Shown piece by piece: positions 36,996 through 46,159 of a DNA stretch of 64,000 bases (position 1 is the stretch's first letter; every line of letters begins with the position of its first letter). Both the position numbers and the translations under genes were made by a program. The stretch lies in assembly GCF_039534975.1 (NCBI RefSeq), contig NZ_BAAAWH010000001.1, positions 2,542,001 to 2,606,000 on the forward strand, written 5' to 3'. The DNA is from Microbacterium terregens. Its GTDB lineage: Bacteria > Actinomycetota > Actinomycetes > Actinomycetales > Microbacteriaceae. The notes below the pieces were generated by a model. That model searched no databases. It saw only the letters and a list, made by a program, of their open reading frames with translations, and was not told where the DNA came from.

Positions 36996-38348
36996 ATGGG
37001 GCACGCGGTCGGCAGCGACGGACCCGGGGTATGGAAAGATCTCGATGACCTCGTAACCAGAGTCGTGGAGAATCGTGCAGCCATCGCAGCGCTGCAGGCC
37101 GACGAAGCGTCACTCCTGGCGGATGCCGTCGACCTCATGATCGCCCGCACCGAAGAGCGCCGCGTCGAGGGCCGCCTGCGGACCGACAACGACCTGCCGC
37201 TTCGCGAGATCTGCGCGGAACTCGGTTCCGCCATGCGGATGAGCGATCGAACCGTTCAGGCTCGGATCGGGGACGCGAGCACACTCCTGACCTCCTTCCG
37301 AGCGACACACGACGCATGGAGGGCGGGCCTGATCGACGCGGGACACGTGGCGGCGATTCGCGACGCGGGGGCAGGGATCGGCGATGCGGCGGAACGCGTC
37401 CGTTACGAACGTCAGCTGCTGGACGCGGCAGCACACGAAAGCCCTGCGCGGCTGCGTGCTCTCGCACGAGTGGTTGCGGCGCGCATCGACCCGACCTCCA
37501 TCGATGAACGTCACCGCGTGGCGCGGGCGAATCGCGACGTGCGCGTGATCGGTCTCGAGGACGGCATGGCGCGCCTTCTCGCGGACGTCCCGTCGACGCT
37601 CGCGTACGCGATCTGCGACCGGCTCACCCAGATGGCGCACACCGTGCGCGACGCGGGCCTCCCCACGCCGGATATCTCCGCGGACGACGTGTGCACCGCG
37701 AACGCTCCGGCGAGTCCGCACCCGCCCGACTCCCGCTCGATAGGCGAGCTGCGGGCCGACATCCTCGCCGATATCCTCCTCACCGCGACGCCGACCGCTC
37801 ACGGCGACCGGGATGCGCTCGGTGCGATCGGGGGCCGGGTTCAGGTGACCGTCCCCGTTCTGACGGCGGCCGGTCTCAGCGACGAGCCCGCACTCCTCGC
37901 CGGTCAGGGACCCATCGACTCCGCCACGGCACGACGTCTCGCCGCAGATGCTCCCGGCTGGGACCGCGTGATGATCCACCCGCACACCGGCGTGCCGCTC
38001 GCCGTCGACCGCTACCGTCCGAGCGCCGAACTCCGCCGGTTCCTCGCCGTGCGCGACGAGCACTGCCGGTTCCCCGGATGCCGGATGCCGGTGTGGCGCT
38101 GTGACGTGGACCACACGACCGACGCCGCACGCGGCGGAGTGACCGGGCATCAGAACTTGGCGAACCTGTGCCGTCGGCACCACACTCTCAAGCACGCCTC
38201 GGAGTGGAAGGTCACCCAGATCGGTGGCGGCGTACTGGAGTGGACGAGTCCGACGCGGCGTCGCTACACCGACCGGCCGCCGAGCAGCGTGAGCTTCGTA
38301 CCGGAATCCGCTTTCGCGCCACCCGACGGCGTTCCCCCGCCCTTCTGA
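36996..38348 (+). CDS. DUF222/HNH endonuclease family protein (13E12 type)
   Basis: 450-residue protein. The N-terminal DUF222 region (about residues 10-340) is helical, with LREICAELGSAMRMSDRTVQARIGDA and TFRATHDAWRAGLIDAGHVAAI. The C-terminal HNH nuclease shows CRFPGCRMPVWRCDVDHTTDAARGGVTGHQNLANLCRRHHTLKH, i.e. two Cys, the catalytic DH, Asn and terminal HH. The family is multicopy in actinobacteria and associated with the REP13E12 repeats of mycobacteria; its role is unclear. The AT-richer leader suggests a separate history from its neighbours. Confidence 0.9.
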   Translation: MGHAVGSDGPGVWKDLDDLVTRVVENRAAIAALQADEASLLADAVDLMIARTEERRVEGRLRTDNDLPLREICAELGSAMRMSDRTVQARIGDASTLLTSFRATHDAWRAGLIDAGHVAAIRDAGAGIGDAAERVRYERQLLDAAAHESPARLRALARVVAARIDPTSIDERHRVARANRDVRVIGLEDGMARLLADVPSTLAYAICDRLTQMAHTVRDAGLPTPDISADDVCTANAPASPHPPDSRSIGELRADILADILLTATPTAHGDRDALGAIGGRVQVTVPVLTAAGLSDEPALLAGQGPIDSATARRLAADAPGWDRVMIHPHTGVPLAVDRYRPSAELRRFLAVRDEHCRFPGCRMPVWRCDVDHTTDAARGGVTGHQNLANLCRRHHTLKHASEWKVTQIGGGVLEWTSPTRRRYTDRPPSSVSFVPESAFAPPDGVPPPF

Positions 38349-38407
38349 GCCGATGGGCCATGGGCGCGCCTCGGCACGCCCGAATCCCGCTCACTCTCCG
38401 CTTGCGA

Positions 38408-39116
38408 TCAGCGCACTCTGCGCGGCTGCTTCAGTCCGAGCATGTAGGGCATCCCCTGGCCGACCGCCGCGAACGTGCTCCCCAGCCGGGCGCGCCAGGA
38501 TGCCGCGCGCGGCGGCGGCAGGGTTCCGCCCAGGTCCGCGACGTCGACGAAGTACGCACGGACCGTTCCGATGCCTTCGAGATCGGGTGAGATCTCGCGC
38601 ACGGGCCCCGGGAGCGATGCTTCATCCGTGCTTTAGAGCTCCTCGGAGATCAGCACGTACTCCGGAATCTCCACCGAGTTCTTCAGCAGGCGATGCACGA
38701 GGATCACGTCGATGCCGACGAGTTTGATCCGCCCCCCGGATGGTCTGGGTGGCCACTTCGCCCACGTGCGCCACGACCTTGAGCGTCAAATTGCCCGCCT
38801 CCCGGCAGCCCCCGCAGGGGCAGAGGTTGGTCGCGACGTACTGGCGCTCGATGTGGAAGGCACGATGCATGGCCACGGCGACCTGGAGGATGTCGGTGAT
38901 CGTCGTGTCAGGATCGCGCGCGCCGGCCGGACGCGAGAGGAAAGCGGCGTCGCCCTCGATCTCGACGAGATCGAAGCCGCGCGCCGCCCGGATCATCCGA
39001 TCCAGCATCCGGGCCGTATTGACCTCGGCGTGTGCGAGCGTCATCCGATGCGAGCCCATGTACTCGGTGTACCCGCCGATGTCAGCGATCAGCAGAGCCG
39101 CACGCTCGGATGTCAT
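38408..39116 (-). pseudogene. Broken DUF2652 gene (nucleotide-cyclase-like domain)
   Basis: The first part (from ATG 39116) reads ALLIADIGGYTEYMGSHR, then LVEIEGDAAFLS, a pattern like class III nucleotide cyclases and the DUF2652 family. At the C6 run 38732-38737 (minus-strand Gs) the frame is lost. The continuation RIKLVGIDVILVHRLLKNSVEIPEYVLISEEL is in another frame and meets TAA at 38635-38633. Beyond that the same frame carries on with ASLPGPVREISPDLEG to the natural stop at 38408. So there are at least two lesions. Sequencing error is possible for the homopolymer, less so for both. Confidence 0.8.
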
Positions 39117-39159
39117 GCCTCACAATCCCATCAACGCCGTCGTATCTCAACAGCAGGAT

Positions 39160-40851
39160 TCACGACGTGGTCGGGGGTTCATCGAAGGACTCCCGCGGCG
39201 CGAAACGGTCCAGCCGGTCCTGGACTCCCGCCTCTGCCGCCCGGGCGCTCGGGCTGTAGCCCAGCACGACCGAGATGAACCGGTCGGAGCCGAGTGCGTG
39301 GAGCGCGAGTGCGGTTCTGGCCACCACGCTCGCCGTACGACGCGTGCGCCGCAGCAGCGCGATCTCGCCGAAACCGTCCCCCTGGCCCAGCGTGGCCACG
39401 ACCCGCCCGTCGCCGACCACGTCCGCCTCACCCGACTCGATCACGAAATAACGGTCGCCGACCTCTCCCTGCGTGACCACCGCCTGGCCGGCGGGCACCG
39501 TGACGGTCTCGAGCCCGCGCGCCAGCTGCTCGATCGCGGGGAGCGGCAACGGCGCCAGCATCGGAACCTGCTGCAGCAGCCCGATGTCCACATCCAGGGT
39601 GTCGACGGACCGGTCCAGGCGTCGCAGACGCCACCAGGAAGCCACGGCGAGAACGGGGCAGATCAGGCCGATCCCGATCAACGCGGCTTCGACCCCGAGC
39701 CACGCGATCACGGCCGATGCCAGGATGGCGCCGAGCCCGATGGACACGGCGACGAGGCTCTCCAGCACGCCGAACACGCGGGCCAGCACCGCATCGGGTG
39801 CGAGCCTTGCGATCAGGGTGAATCCGGCGACATCGATCAGGGCATTGCCGACCCCGACGAAGGCCAGCAGACCCAGTGCGGCGATCTCCTGGGGAAAGAC
39901 GCCCACGAGCGCGATGGGCAGACCCCAGAGTCCGACCCCGACCGCGAACCAGGCACCGAGCCGGCCGGTGCCGACGAGCAGAGAGGCCCCGAGCGACCCG
40001 AGCACGGCTCCCACTCCGACCGCGGCCATGAGGGCGCCCACGCCCGGATCTCCGGTGTCGAGCAGCTCGATCGCGACGATGACGGAGAACACGGTCAGCG
40101 CGCCCCGCGTGAGGGACTGCGCCGCCGCCAGACCGAGGATGAGGACCAGATCGCGGTTCTGCGCGACCGCGCGAATGCCCTCGAGCGCCTCGCCACCCAG
40201 ATCCGGGCGCCGCGGCGCCGCCGTGCGCGGCGGCGCGTCGTAGCGGACCCGCAGCAGCAGCAGAGCTGCCCAGAACGAGGCGGCCGCGGCCACGGCGAAC
40301 ACGACGGACACGTCAGTGAACGCCAGCAGCACTGCGGCCAGCAGTGGTCCGACCAGCGTCGCGATCGAATCGAGCAGACCGCGAACCACATTCGCGCTGG
40401 CCAGCTCGTGCCCGGTCCGGCACAGGGTCGGCAGGAGCGCGGAGTGTGCGGGGCGGAAGAGCGTTGCCGCGATCGTCGAGAGCACCGCCAGCGCGTAGAC
40501 CACAAGGATCGGACCCGCCAGGGCGACCGTCACTGCCGCGACGCCCGTCGCGACCCCACGCAACGTCGACACCACGACGAGCACCCGCTCCCTGCGTCCG
40601 CGATCGGCGAACGGGGACAGCAGCGGCGCGAGCAGTGCCGAAGGCAGCATGCGCAGCAGTCCCACCAGCCCGAGCGCGAGCGCACCCCCGTCGTTGTAGG
40701 CGACGATGCCGAGCGCGACGGTGAAGGCCCACTCCGCGGTCCATGCGCCGAGAAAGCTCAGCTGGGCGCGACGCAGGTTGTGGTTGCGCCAGTTGCTCGT
40801 GAAGGCGGAGGCGGCCTCGCGGAGCCGACGGCGGCTCCCACCGAGGCCCAT
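39160..40851 (-). CDS. MFS transporter fused to a C-terminal cyclic-nucleotide-binding domain
   Basis: 563 residues. The first 415 form a 12-helix MFS domain of the DHA3/macrolide-efflux-like type (FLGAWTAEWAFTVALGIVAY, PLLSPFADRGRRERVLVV). Residues about 425-545 form a CAP_ED cNMP-binding domain (TVPAGQAVVTQGEVGDRYFVIESGEADV) with an intact phosphate-binding cassette, FGEIALLRRTRRTASVV, including the Arg that contacts the cyclic phosphate. Transport may therefore be gated or localised by a nucleotide; that is inference. The broken cyclase-like gene lies 43 bp downstream. The start is leaderless-like. Confidence 0.88.
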   Translation of the reverse strand: MGLGGSRRRLREAASAFTSNWRNHNLRRAQLSFLGAWTAEWAFTVALGIVAYNDGGALALGLVGLLRMLPSALLAPLLSPFADRGRRERVLVVVSTLRGVATGVAAVTVALAGPILVVYALAVLSTIAATLFRPAHSALLPTLCRTGHELASANVVRGLLDSIATLVGPLLAAVLLAFTDVSVVFAVAAAASFWAALLLLRVRYDAPPRTAAPRRPDLGGEALEGIRAVAQNRDLVLILGLAAAQSLTRGALTVFSVIVAIELLDTGDPGVGALMAAVGVGAVLGSLGASLLVGTGRLGAWFAVGVGLWGLPIALVGVFPQEIAALGLLAFVGVGNALIDVAGFTLIARLAPDAVLARVFGVLESLVAVSIGLGAILASAVIAWLGVEAALIGIGLICPVLAVASWWRLRRLDRSVDTLDVDIGLLQQVPMLAPLPLPAIEQLARGLETVTVPAGQAVVTQGEVGDRYFVIESGEADVVGDGRVVATLGQGDGFGEIALLRRTRRTASVVARTALALHALGSDRFISVVLGYSPSARAAEAGVQDRLDRFAPRESFDEPPTTS

Positions 40852-40857
40852 GGGCAG

Positions 40858-40863
40858 ACTCTA
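40858..40863 (-). promoter_or_regulatory. -10-like element TAGAGT before the MFS-cNMP gene
   Basis: TAGAGT ends 6 nt before the ATG at 40851. Confidence 0.45.
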
Positions 40864-40952
40864 GGGCCTGCCCGACGGTGACGGCCAGCGCACGCGCGAC
40901 GCGGGCAGCCGAGGGCGCTCCGACGAGACCCGGCCTTCGAACCGCGCGCGTC

Positions 40953-43900
40953 TCAGGCGTCCGCCGGAGCGCCCGCGGCCGCGGCCGCGGCCGCGCCAGG
41001 GATCGTCGCGGCGGGCGCCTCGGGCGCCGGCAACGGGAAGAGCTGGTCGAGCAGCTGACGCACCCAGGCGACGAGATCGGCATCCGAGACCCGCTCGCCA
41101 CCCACCCGCGGCATCGGGATGACGAGAGCCTCGCCGCCGGCGAGAACCTTGGAGCTGGGATACAGCCGCTGCAGGCGCACCAGCATCGAATCGGGAAGGT
41201 TCGCCGGCGCGACGCGCAGGTTGGGACCCATCGCGACGATGTCGGTCAGTCCGGTCTGAGCCGCGCGTCGTCGCAGTCGGGCCACCGCGAGCAGGCCTTC
41301 GGTCTCGGCCGGGAGTTCGCCGTACCGATCCCGCAGCTCATCCACGACCTCGTCGATCGCGTCGTGCTTGGCGGCGGCGGATGCCGCTGCCGACAGCTTC
41401 TGGTACGCCTCGAGCCGCAGTCGCTCACTGTCGATGTACGACTCCGGGATGCGGGCCTGCACCGGCAGTTCCAGTCGCAGCTCGGTCGGGCCCTCGGTGT
41501 CCTCGCCGCGGAAGGTCGCCACGGCCTCGCCGATCATGCGCAGGTAGAGGTCGAAGCCGACGCCGGCGATGTGCCCGGCCTGCTCGGCGCCCAGCAGATT
41601 GCCCGCACCACGCAGCTCGAGATCCTTCAGGGCGACCTGCATGCCGCTGCCGAGGTCGTTGTTCACGGCGATGGTCTCGAGGCGGTCGGCCGCTGTCTCG
41701 GACAGCGGCTTGTTCTCGTCGTACAGGAAGTAGGCGTACGCGCGTTCGCGAGCACGACCCACCCGACCGCGCAGCTGGTGCAGCTGCGAGAGGCCGTACT
41801 TGTCGGCGCGGTCGATGATGATCGTGTTCGCGTTGGCGATGTCCAGACCGGTCTCGACGATCGTCGTCGACACCAGAACGTCGGCCCGTCTCTCCCAGAA
41901 GTCGTCCACGACCTGCTCGAGGGCGTGCTCCCCCATCTGACCGTGCGCCACGGCGATGCGCGCTTCGGGCACGAGCTCGGCGAGGTCCGCGGCCACGCGC
42001 TGGATCGACGAGACGCGGTTGTGAACGTAGAAGATCTGGCCCTCGCGAAGCAGCTCGCGGCGGATCGCGGCCGCGATCTGCTTGTCGTTGCGCGCCCCGA
42101 CGTAGGTCAGGATCGGATGCCGGTCCTCCGGCGGAGTCTGCAGGGTCGACATCTCGCGGATGCCCGTCACCGCCATCTCGAGTGTGCGCGGGATGGGGGT
42201 CGCGCTCATCGCGAGGATGTCGACGTTCGTCTTCAGCTTCTTGAGCTTGTCCTTGTGCTCGACGCCGAAGCGCTGCTCCTCGTCGATGATGAGGAGACCG
42301 AGGTCTTTGAAGACGACGCCCTCGGTGAGGATCCGGTGCGTTCCGATCACCATGTCGACGGTGCCGTCCGTGATGCCGGCAAGCGTTTCGCGGGCTTGCT
42401 TGTCGGTCTGGAACCGCGACAGTGCGCGCACCTGCACCGGGAACCCGGCGAAGCGCTCGGTGAAGGTCTCGATGTGCTGCTTGACCAGGAGCGTCGTCGG
42501 GACGAGCATCGCGACCTGCTTGCCGTCCTGAATCGCCTTGAACGAGGCCCGGACGGCCACCTCGGTCTTGCCGAAGCCGACGTCACCGGACAGGAGCCGA
42601 TCCATCGGGATGGGCCTTTCCATGTCCGCCTTGATCTCGTCGATCGTCTGCAGCTGATCCGGCGTCTCGGCGAACGGGAAGGCCTCCTCGAGTTCGCGCT
42701 GCCACGGGGTGTCAGGACCGAAGGCATAGCCTTTCGCTGCCATCCGGGCGGAGTAGAGCTTCACCAGCTCGACGGCGATGTCACGGACGGCCCTGCGCGC
42801 CTTGCCTTTGGCCTGGGACCAGTCGCTGCCGCCCATCTTCGACAGCGTCGGCGCCTCGCCGCCCACATATTTCGAGAGCAGATCGAGCTGATCGGTCGGA
42901 ACGAACAGCTTGTCACCGGGGTAGCCGCGCTTTGCCGGCGCGTACTCGAGCACGAGGTACTCGCGGACGCTCTTGACCGGGTTGCGCCCGCCGCTGGAGA
43001 CCTCGCGCTGGGTGAGCTCGACGAACTTCCCGATGCCGTGGGTCACGTGCACGACGTAATCCCCGGTCTTCAGCTGCAGGGGATCGACCACGTTGCGACG
43101 CCGCGAGGCGAGCTTCTTGACCAGGCGCTGGTCGCCGCTGATCGTCCGCCCGTAGAACTCCGACTCGGTCAGCACCGCGAGCTTGGCATCGGCGGACTCG
43201 AACCCGCGCTCGAGCGTGGAGAGGACCACGTGGACCACGCCGGGCTCGGGCGGCTCGAGCACGTCGTCGACGCGTCGGGCGGCGATTCCGCGTTCGGCCA
43301 GGACGTCGCGCGCGCGTTCGACGAGGCCGGTGCCGGATGCCGTGACCACCACACGCCACCCATCGGCCACAAGCTCGCCCACGTGTGCGGTGGCGCCGTC
43401 GACGTTGCCTTGGAATGAGGGAACCGACGCTCCCCGCACCCGGATCTCGGCACCGGCGCCGACGCCGGAGGTCTCCAGGAGCCCCTCGGCGGACGCATCG
43501 GCGGCACCGGAGTCGAACGCGCTGAGCGTCCACCACGCGATGCCGTGGTCCCCGGCTGCCGCGCGGAGCTCCGGCAGGCTGACGAAGTCCCCCGAGCCGA
43601 TGTCGACAGGGCTGGCCGCGCCGGCCGTCGCCGCGCTCCACGCGGCCTCGAGGAACTCGCGGTTCGTCTCCAGCAGCGTGATCGCACGCGTGACCGACCG
43701 CTCGGGTTCCATCAGCGCGATCGCCGATCCTTCCGGCAGATAATCCACCACGGTGACGATGTCGTCGACCAGGGCGGGGATCAGCGACTCCATGCCCTCG
43801 GCGGGGATTCCCTCGGCCATCTTCTCGAGCATCCCCCGGATGCCGGGGAAACCGTCTTGGAGCTGCCGGGCGCGATCGCGCACAGCCTGGGTCAGCAGAA

Positions 43901-44606
43901 GTTCGCGACTCGCCGGCAGGTCGACCGCCGGAACCTCGCCCGGCAGCGAACGCTGGTCAGCGACCGAGAACGCACGGATCTGATCGACCTCGTCGCCGAA
44001 GAACTCGACCCGGTAGGGGTGGTCGGCGATCGGGGGGAAGACGTCGAGGATGCCGCCGCGCAGCGCGAATTCGCCGCGGCGCGAGACCATGTCCACCCGG
44101 TGATAGGCCAGCTCGACCAGCCGCGCCGAAACCTCGGTGAGATCGTGGCCCCGCTCGCCGACGACGAGATGCACCTCTGCGGCATCCGCCAAGCCGGCCG
44201 CGAGGGGCTGCAACGCGCCACGGACCGAGGAAGTGACCACCAGCGGCGTCTCGCCGTTCCACCGGGCGATGCGCCGCAGGACGTCGAGGCGGCGGCCGAC
44301 CGTCTCGGGGCTCGGGCTCAGTCGTTCGTGCGGCAGCGTCTCCCACGCGGGGAAGTGCAGCACGTCGGCGCCGGGCAGGAGCGCCTCCAGCGCGGGGCCG
44401 AGCGATTCCGCCCTGCGTCCAGTCGGGGCGATGACGAACAGCGCACCGGGGCGGCCGGCGGCACGACGCCTCTCGAGGAGTGCTGCCAGCAGCGGGGCAC
44501 CGAGGCCTTCGACGAGCGAGAAATCCGCATCGACGGGTGCTGCGGACGCGGCATCCCGGAACGACTCCCCTTGTTCGAGGGCGCGCACAATCCCGGGAAC
44601 AGTCAC
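40953..44606 (-). CDS. mfd: Transcription-repair coupling factor
   Basis: 1217-residue DNA translocase that displaces stalled RNA polymerase and recruits UvrA. The UvrB-like N-terminus contains FPAWETLPHERLSPSPETVGRRLDVL and RGGILDVFPP. The CarD-like RNAP-interaction domain reads TGDYVVHVTHGIGKFVEL. The RecG-like motor has Walker A GDVGFGKTEVAVRA, DEEQRFGVEHKDKLK, ALSATPIPRTL-type MSATPIPRTLEMA and VSTTIVETGLDIANANT; the C-terminal TRCF domain follows. The extreme C-terminus is an unusual Ala/Pro tail encoded partly by a GGCCGC hexamer repeat. The GTG start follows TAGACT by 6 nt. Confidence 0.98.
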   Translation of the reverse strand: MTVPGIVRALEQGESFRDAASAAPVDADFSLVEGLGAPLLAALLERRRAAGRPGALFVIAPTGRRAESLGPALEALLPGADVLHFPAWETLPHERLSPSPETVGRRLDVLRRIARWNGETPLVVTSSVRGALQPLAAGLADAAEVHLVVGERGHDLTEVSARLVELAYHRVDMVSRRGEFALRGGILDVFPPIADHPYRVEFFGDEVDQIRAFSVADQRSLPGEVPAVDLPASRELLLTQAVRDRARQLQDGFPGIRGMLEKMAEGIPAEGMESLIPALVDDIVTVVDYLPEGSAIALMEPERSVTRAITLLETNREFLEAAWSAATAGAASPVDIGSGDFVSLPELRAAAGDHGIAWWTLSAFDSGAADASAEGLLETSGVGAGAEIRVRGASVPSFQGNVDGATAHVGELVADGWRVVVTASGTGLVERARDVLAERGIAARRVDDVLEPPEPGVVHVVLSTLERGFESADAKLAVLTESEFYGRTISGDQRLVKKLASRRRNVVDPLQLKTGDYVVHVTHGIGKFVELTQREVSSGGRNPVKSVREYLVLEYAPAKRGYPGDKLFVPTDQLDLLSKYVGGEAPTLSKMGGSDWSQAKGKARRAVRDIAVELVKLYSARMAAKGYAFGPDTPWQRELEEAFPFAETPDQLQTIDEIKADMERPIPMDRLLSGDVGFGKTEVAVRASFKAIQDGKQVAMLVPTTLLVKQHIETFTERFAGFPVQVRALSRFQTDKQARETLAGITDGTVDMVIGTHRILTEGVVFKDLGLLIIDEEQRFGVEHKDKLKKLKTNVDILAMSATPIPRTLEMAVTGIREMSTLQTPPEDRHPILTYVGARNDKQIAAAIRRELLREGQIFYVHNRVSSIQRVAADLAELVPEARIAVAHGQMGEHALEQVVDDFWERRADVLVSTTIVETGLDIANANTIIIDRADKYGLSQLHQLRGRVGRARERAYAYFLYDENKPLSETAADRLETIAVNNDLGSGMQVALKDLELRGAGNLLGAEQAGHIAGVGFDLYLRMIGEAVATFRGEDTEGPTELRLELPVQARIPESYIDSERLRLEAYQKLSAAASAAAKHDAIDEVVDELRDRYGELPAETEGLLAVARLRRRAAQTGLTDIVAMGPNLRVAPANLPDSMLVRLQRLYPSSKVLAGGEALVIPMPRVGGERVSDADLVAWVRQLLDQLFPLPAPEAPAATIPGAAAAAAAGAPADA

Positions 44607-44612
44607 CGGACG

Positions 44613-44618
44613 AGTCTA
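44613..44618 (-). promoter_or_regulatory. -10-like element TAGACT before mfd
   Basis: TAGACT ends 6 nt before the GTG at 44606. Confidence 0.45.
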
Positions 44619-44722
44619 CGGGTGAGAGCGGACACTGTGCCCGACGGCCCGGGGCCCGCCCACGCGGCGCCGCACGTGTCCGTCCGGCCCGACTGCGGCC
44701 GGGCGGGTCAGCGTAGGGCTCG

Positions 44723-44728
44723 TAGGAT
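44723..44728 (+). promoter_or_regulatory. -10-like element TAGGAT before the Pro-rich membrane protein
   Basis: TAGGAT ends 7 nt before the GTG at 44736 and overlaps the in-frame ATG at 44727, which favours the GTG as start. Confidence 0.45.
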
Positions 44729-44735
44729 GAATGCC

Positions 44736-45455
44736 GTGAGCGCCCCCGCGACGCCTGGCGAGCCGATCCCGCCCACCCGGACGTCCGCCGGCGCGCCGCC
44801 GCTTCCTCCGGGACCACCGGTGGTTCCGCCGTACGTCCCTCCGGCGGTTCCGCCGTACGCCGCGGCCGCCGGATACCCCCCGACCGCGCAGACCGCTGCT
44901 CCGCGCGCAACGCCGCTGCCTGCGAGCCAGCCGGGGTACGCCTCACCGGAACACCCGGCGTCCGCGCACGGATATGGGACGCCGCAGGGCTTCGCCCCAC
45001 CGTCGGGGTACGCGACACCTCCCCAGGGGTATGGCCCGTATGCGGCGGCGGCACCGCGCAGCCGCCCCATCGGGCGTCCCGGGCTCGGCATCGCCGCATT
45101 CTGTCTCGCCGTGGCCGCGGTGCTCGGCGCGACCGTGCTGGGCTCGGTCGCCGGCTACAGCATCGGACTCGGAACCGGCCGCGACCTCGCCCTCATCCCC
45201 GGCGACATCGACTGGGACTGGTCGATCCTCACGCCGGTGCGCGGGTGGGTGCTCCTCGGCGAACTCGCGTTCTGGGCCGGGACGGCGCTGGGAATCTGGG
45301 CGATCGTGCAGGGCATCGTCGCGACCGTCAAGGCCCGCGGACGCGGGTGGGGCGTCGCCGCGATCGTGATCGCCGCGATCGGCCCGATCGCGTTCGGCAT
45401 CGGGGCCCAGGGTTTCCTCGCGGTCGGATTCGCCGCGGGAGCATCACTGCTCTGA
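44736..45455 (+). CDS. Pro/Ala/Tyr-rich membrane protein (DUF4190-like architecture)
   Basis: 239 residues. A long disordered N-terminus (about residues 1-112) is rich in Pro, Tyr and Gly (VPPYVPPAVPPYAAAAGYPP). The C-terminal half carries three or four hydrophobic helices (GLGIAAFCLAVAAVLGATVLG, LLGELAFWAGTALGIWAIVQ, VAAIVIAAIGPIAFGIGAQG). Such proteins are common and uncharacterised in actinobacteria. The repetitive cytoplasmic region may mediate protein contacts; that is inference. It is divergent from mfd and convergent with pth, 12 bp apart. Confidence 0.75.
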   Translation: MSAPATPGEPIPPTRTSAGAPPLPPGPPVVPPYVPPAVPPYAAAAGYPPTAQTAAPRATPLPASQPGYASPEHPASAHGYGTPQGFAPPSGYATPPQGYGPYAAAAPRSRPIGRPGLGIAAFCLAVAAVLGATVLGSVAGYSIGLGTGRDLALIPGDIDWDWSILTPVRGWVLLGELAFWAGTALGIWAIVQGIVATVKARGRGWGVAAIVIAAIGPIAFGIGAQGFLAVGFAAGASLL

Positions 45456-45467
45456 CGCCCGAGGTGG

Positions 45468-46052
45468 TCAGACGCGTGGGGCGTGATGCTTCTGCTGCGC
45501 CGCGAGCAGCCCCTCACCGACGAGCTGCTCGACGGCGTCCGCGGCATCCGCCAGCAGAATGGGCAGATTCTTGCGCTCCGAGGCGCCGAACGGCTCGAGC
45601 ACCCAGTCCGCCGGTTCCTGCCGGCCGGTGGGGCGCCCGATCCCCACCCGCACCCGTGAGAACGCGGTCGAATCGAGGGCTTTGGCGACATCACGCACGC
45701 CGTTGTGACCGCCATGCCCGCCGCCGGCCTTCAGCTTGATCGCGTCGAACGGGATGTCGATCTCATCGTGGACGACGATCACTCGTTCAGGATCCACTCC
45801 GTAGAACCGGGCGAGCCCCGCGACGGGGCCGCCGGAGACGTTCATGAACGTGTTGGGCTTTGCCAGCACGAGCTTCGCGCCCCCCGGCTGCAGCCAGGTC
45901 TCGACGACGCGCGCGTTCGCCTTGTGGGCGCGGAAGGTCTCGCCGCGACGCGCCGCCAGCTCATCCACGACGAGCTGACCCACGTTGTGCCGGGTGAGTT
46001 CGTACCGCGGGCCGGGGTTGCCCAGGCCGACGATCAGCCACGTGTCTGCCAT
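45468..46052 (-). CDS. pth: Peptidyl-tRNA hydrolase
   Basis: Releases peptidyl-tRNA that drops off ribosomes, recycling tRNA. It has 194 residues. The N-terminus [28 protein letters not shown] includes the catalytic His and Asn. [20 protein letters not shown] and the Asp-containing [30 protein letters not shown] are diagnostic. It follows rplY on the same strand, the usual order, with a terminator-like hairpin in between. Confidence 0.97.
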   Translation of the reverse strand: MADTWLIVGLGNPGPRYELTRHNVGQLVVDELAARRGETFRAHKANARVVETWLQPGGAKLVLAKPNTFMNVSGGPVAGLARFYGVDPERVIVVHDEIDIPFDAIKLKAGGGHGGHNGVRDVAKALDSTAFSRVRVGIGRPTGRQEPADWVLEPFGASERKNLPILLADAADAVEQLVGEGLLAAQQKHHAPRV

Positions 46053-46118
46053 GCCTCATATCCTGCCGCTGATCGTGCCCGCGGTGGACGGGCAGCGAAG
46101 TTCGCCGAGTACAGGAAA

Positions 46119-46142
46119 GGGGGCGCGGAAAGCCGCACCCCC
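46119..46142 (-). terminator. Intrinsic terminator after rplY
   Basis: On the minus strand a 10-bp stem with one G-U pair (46133-46142 with 46119-46128) and a CTTT loop is followed by TTTCCTGT, 17 bp after the rplY stop. Confidence 0.7.
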
Positions 46143-46159
46143 CTCCCCCGACATCGCGA

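Noticed and set aside
40878..43418. 846-codon open frame antisense to mfd
   Set aside because: It lies opposite a certain mfd gene. The translation is low-complexity Asp/Arg/His-rich, as expected for the complement of GC-rich codons, with no family signature.
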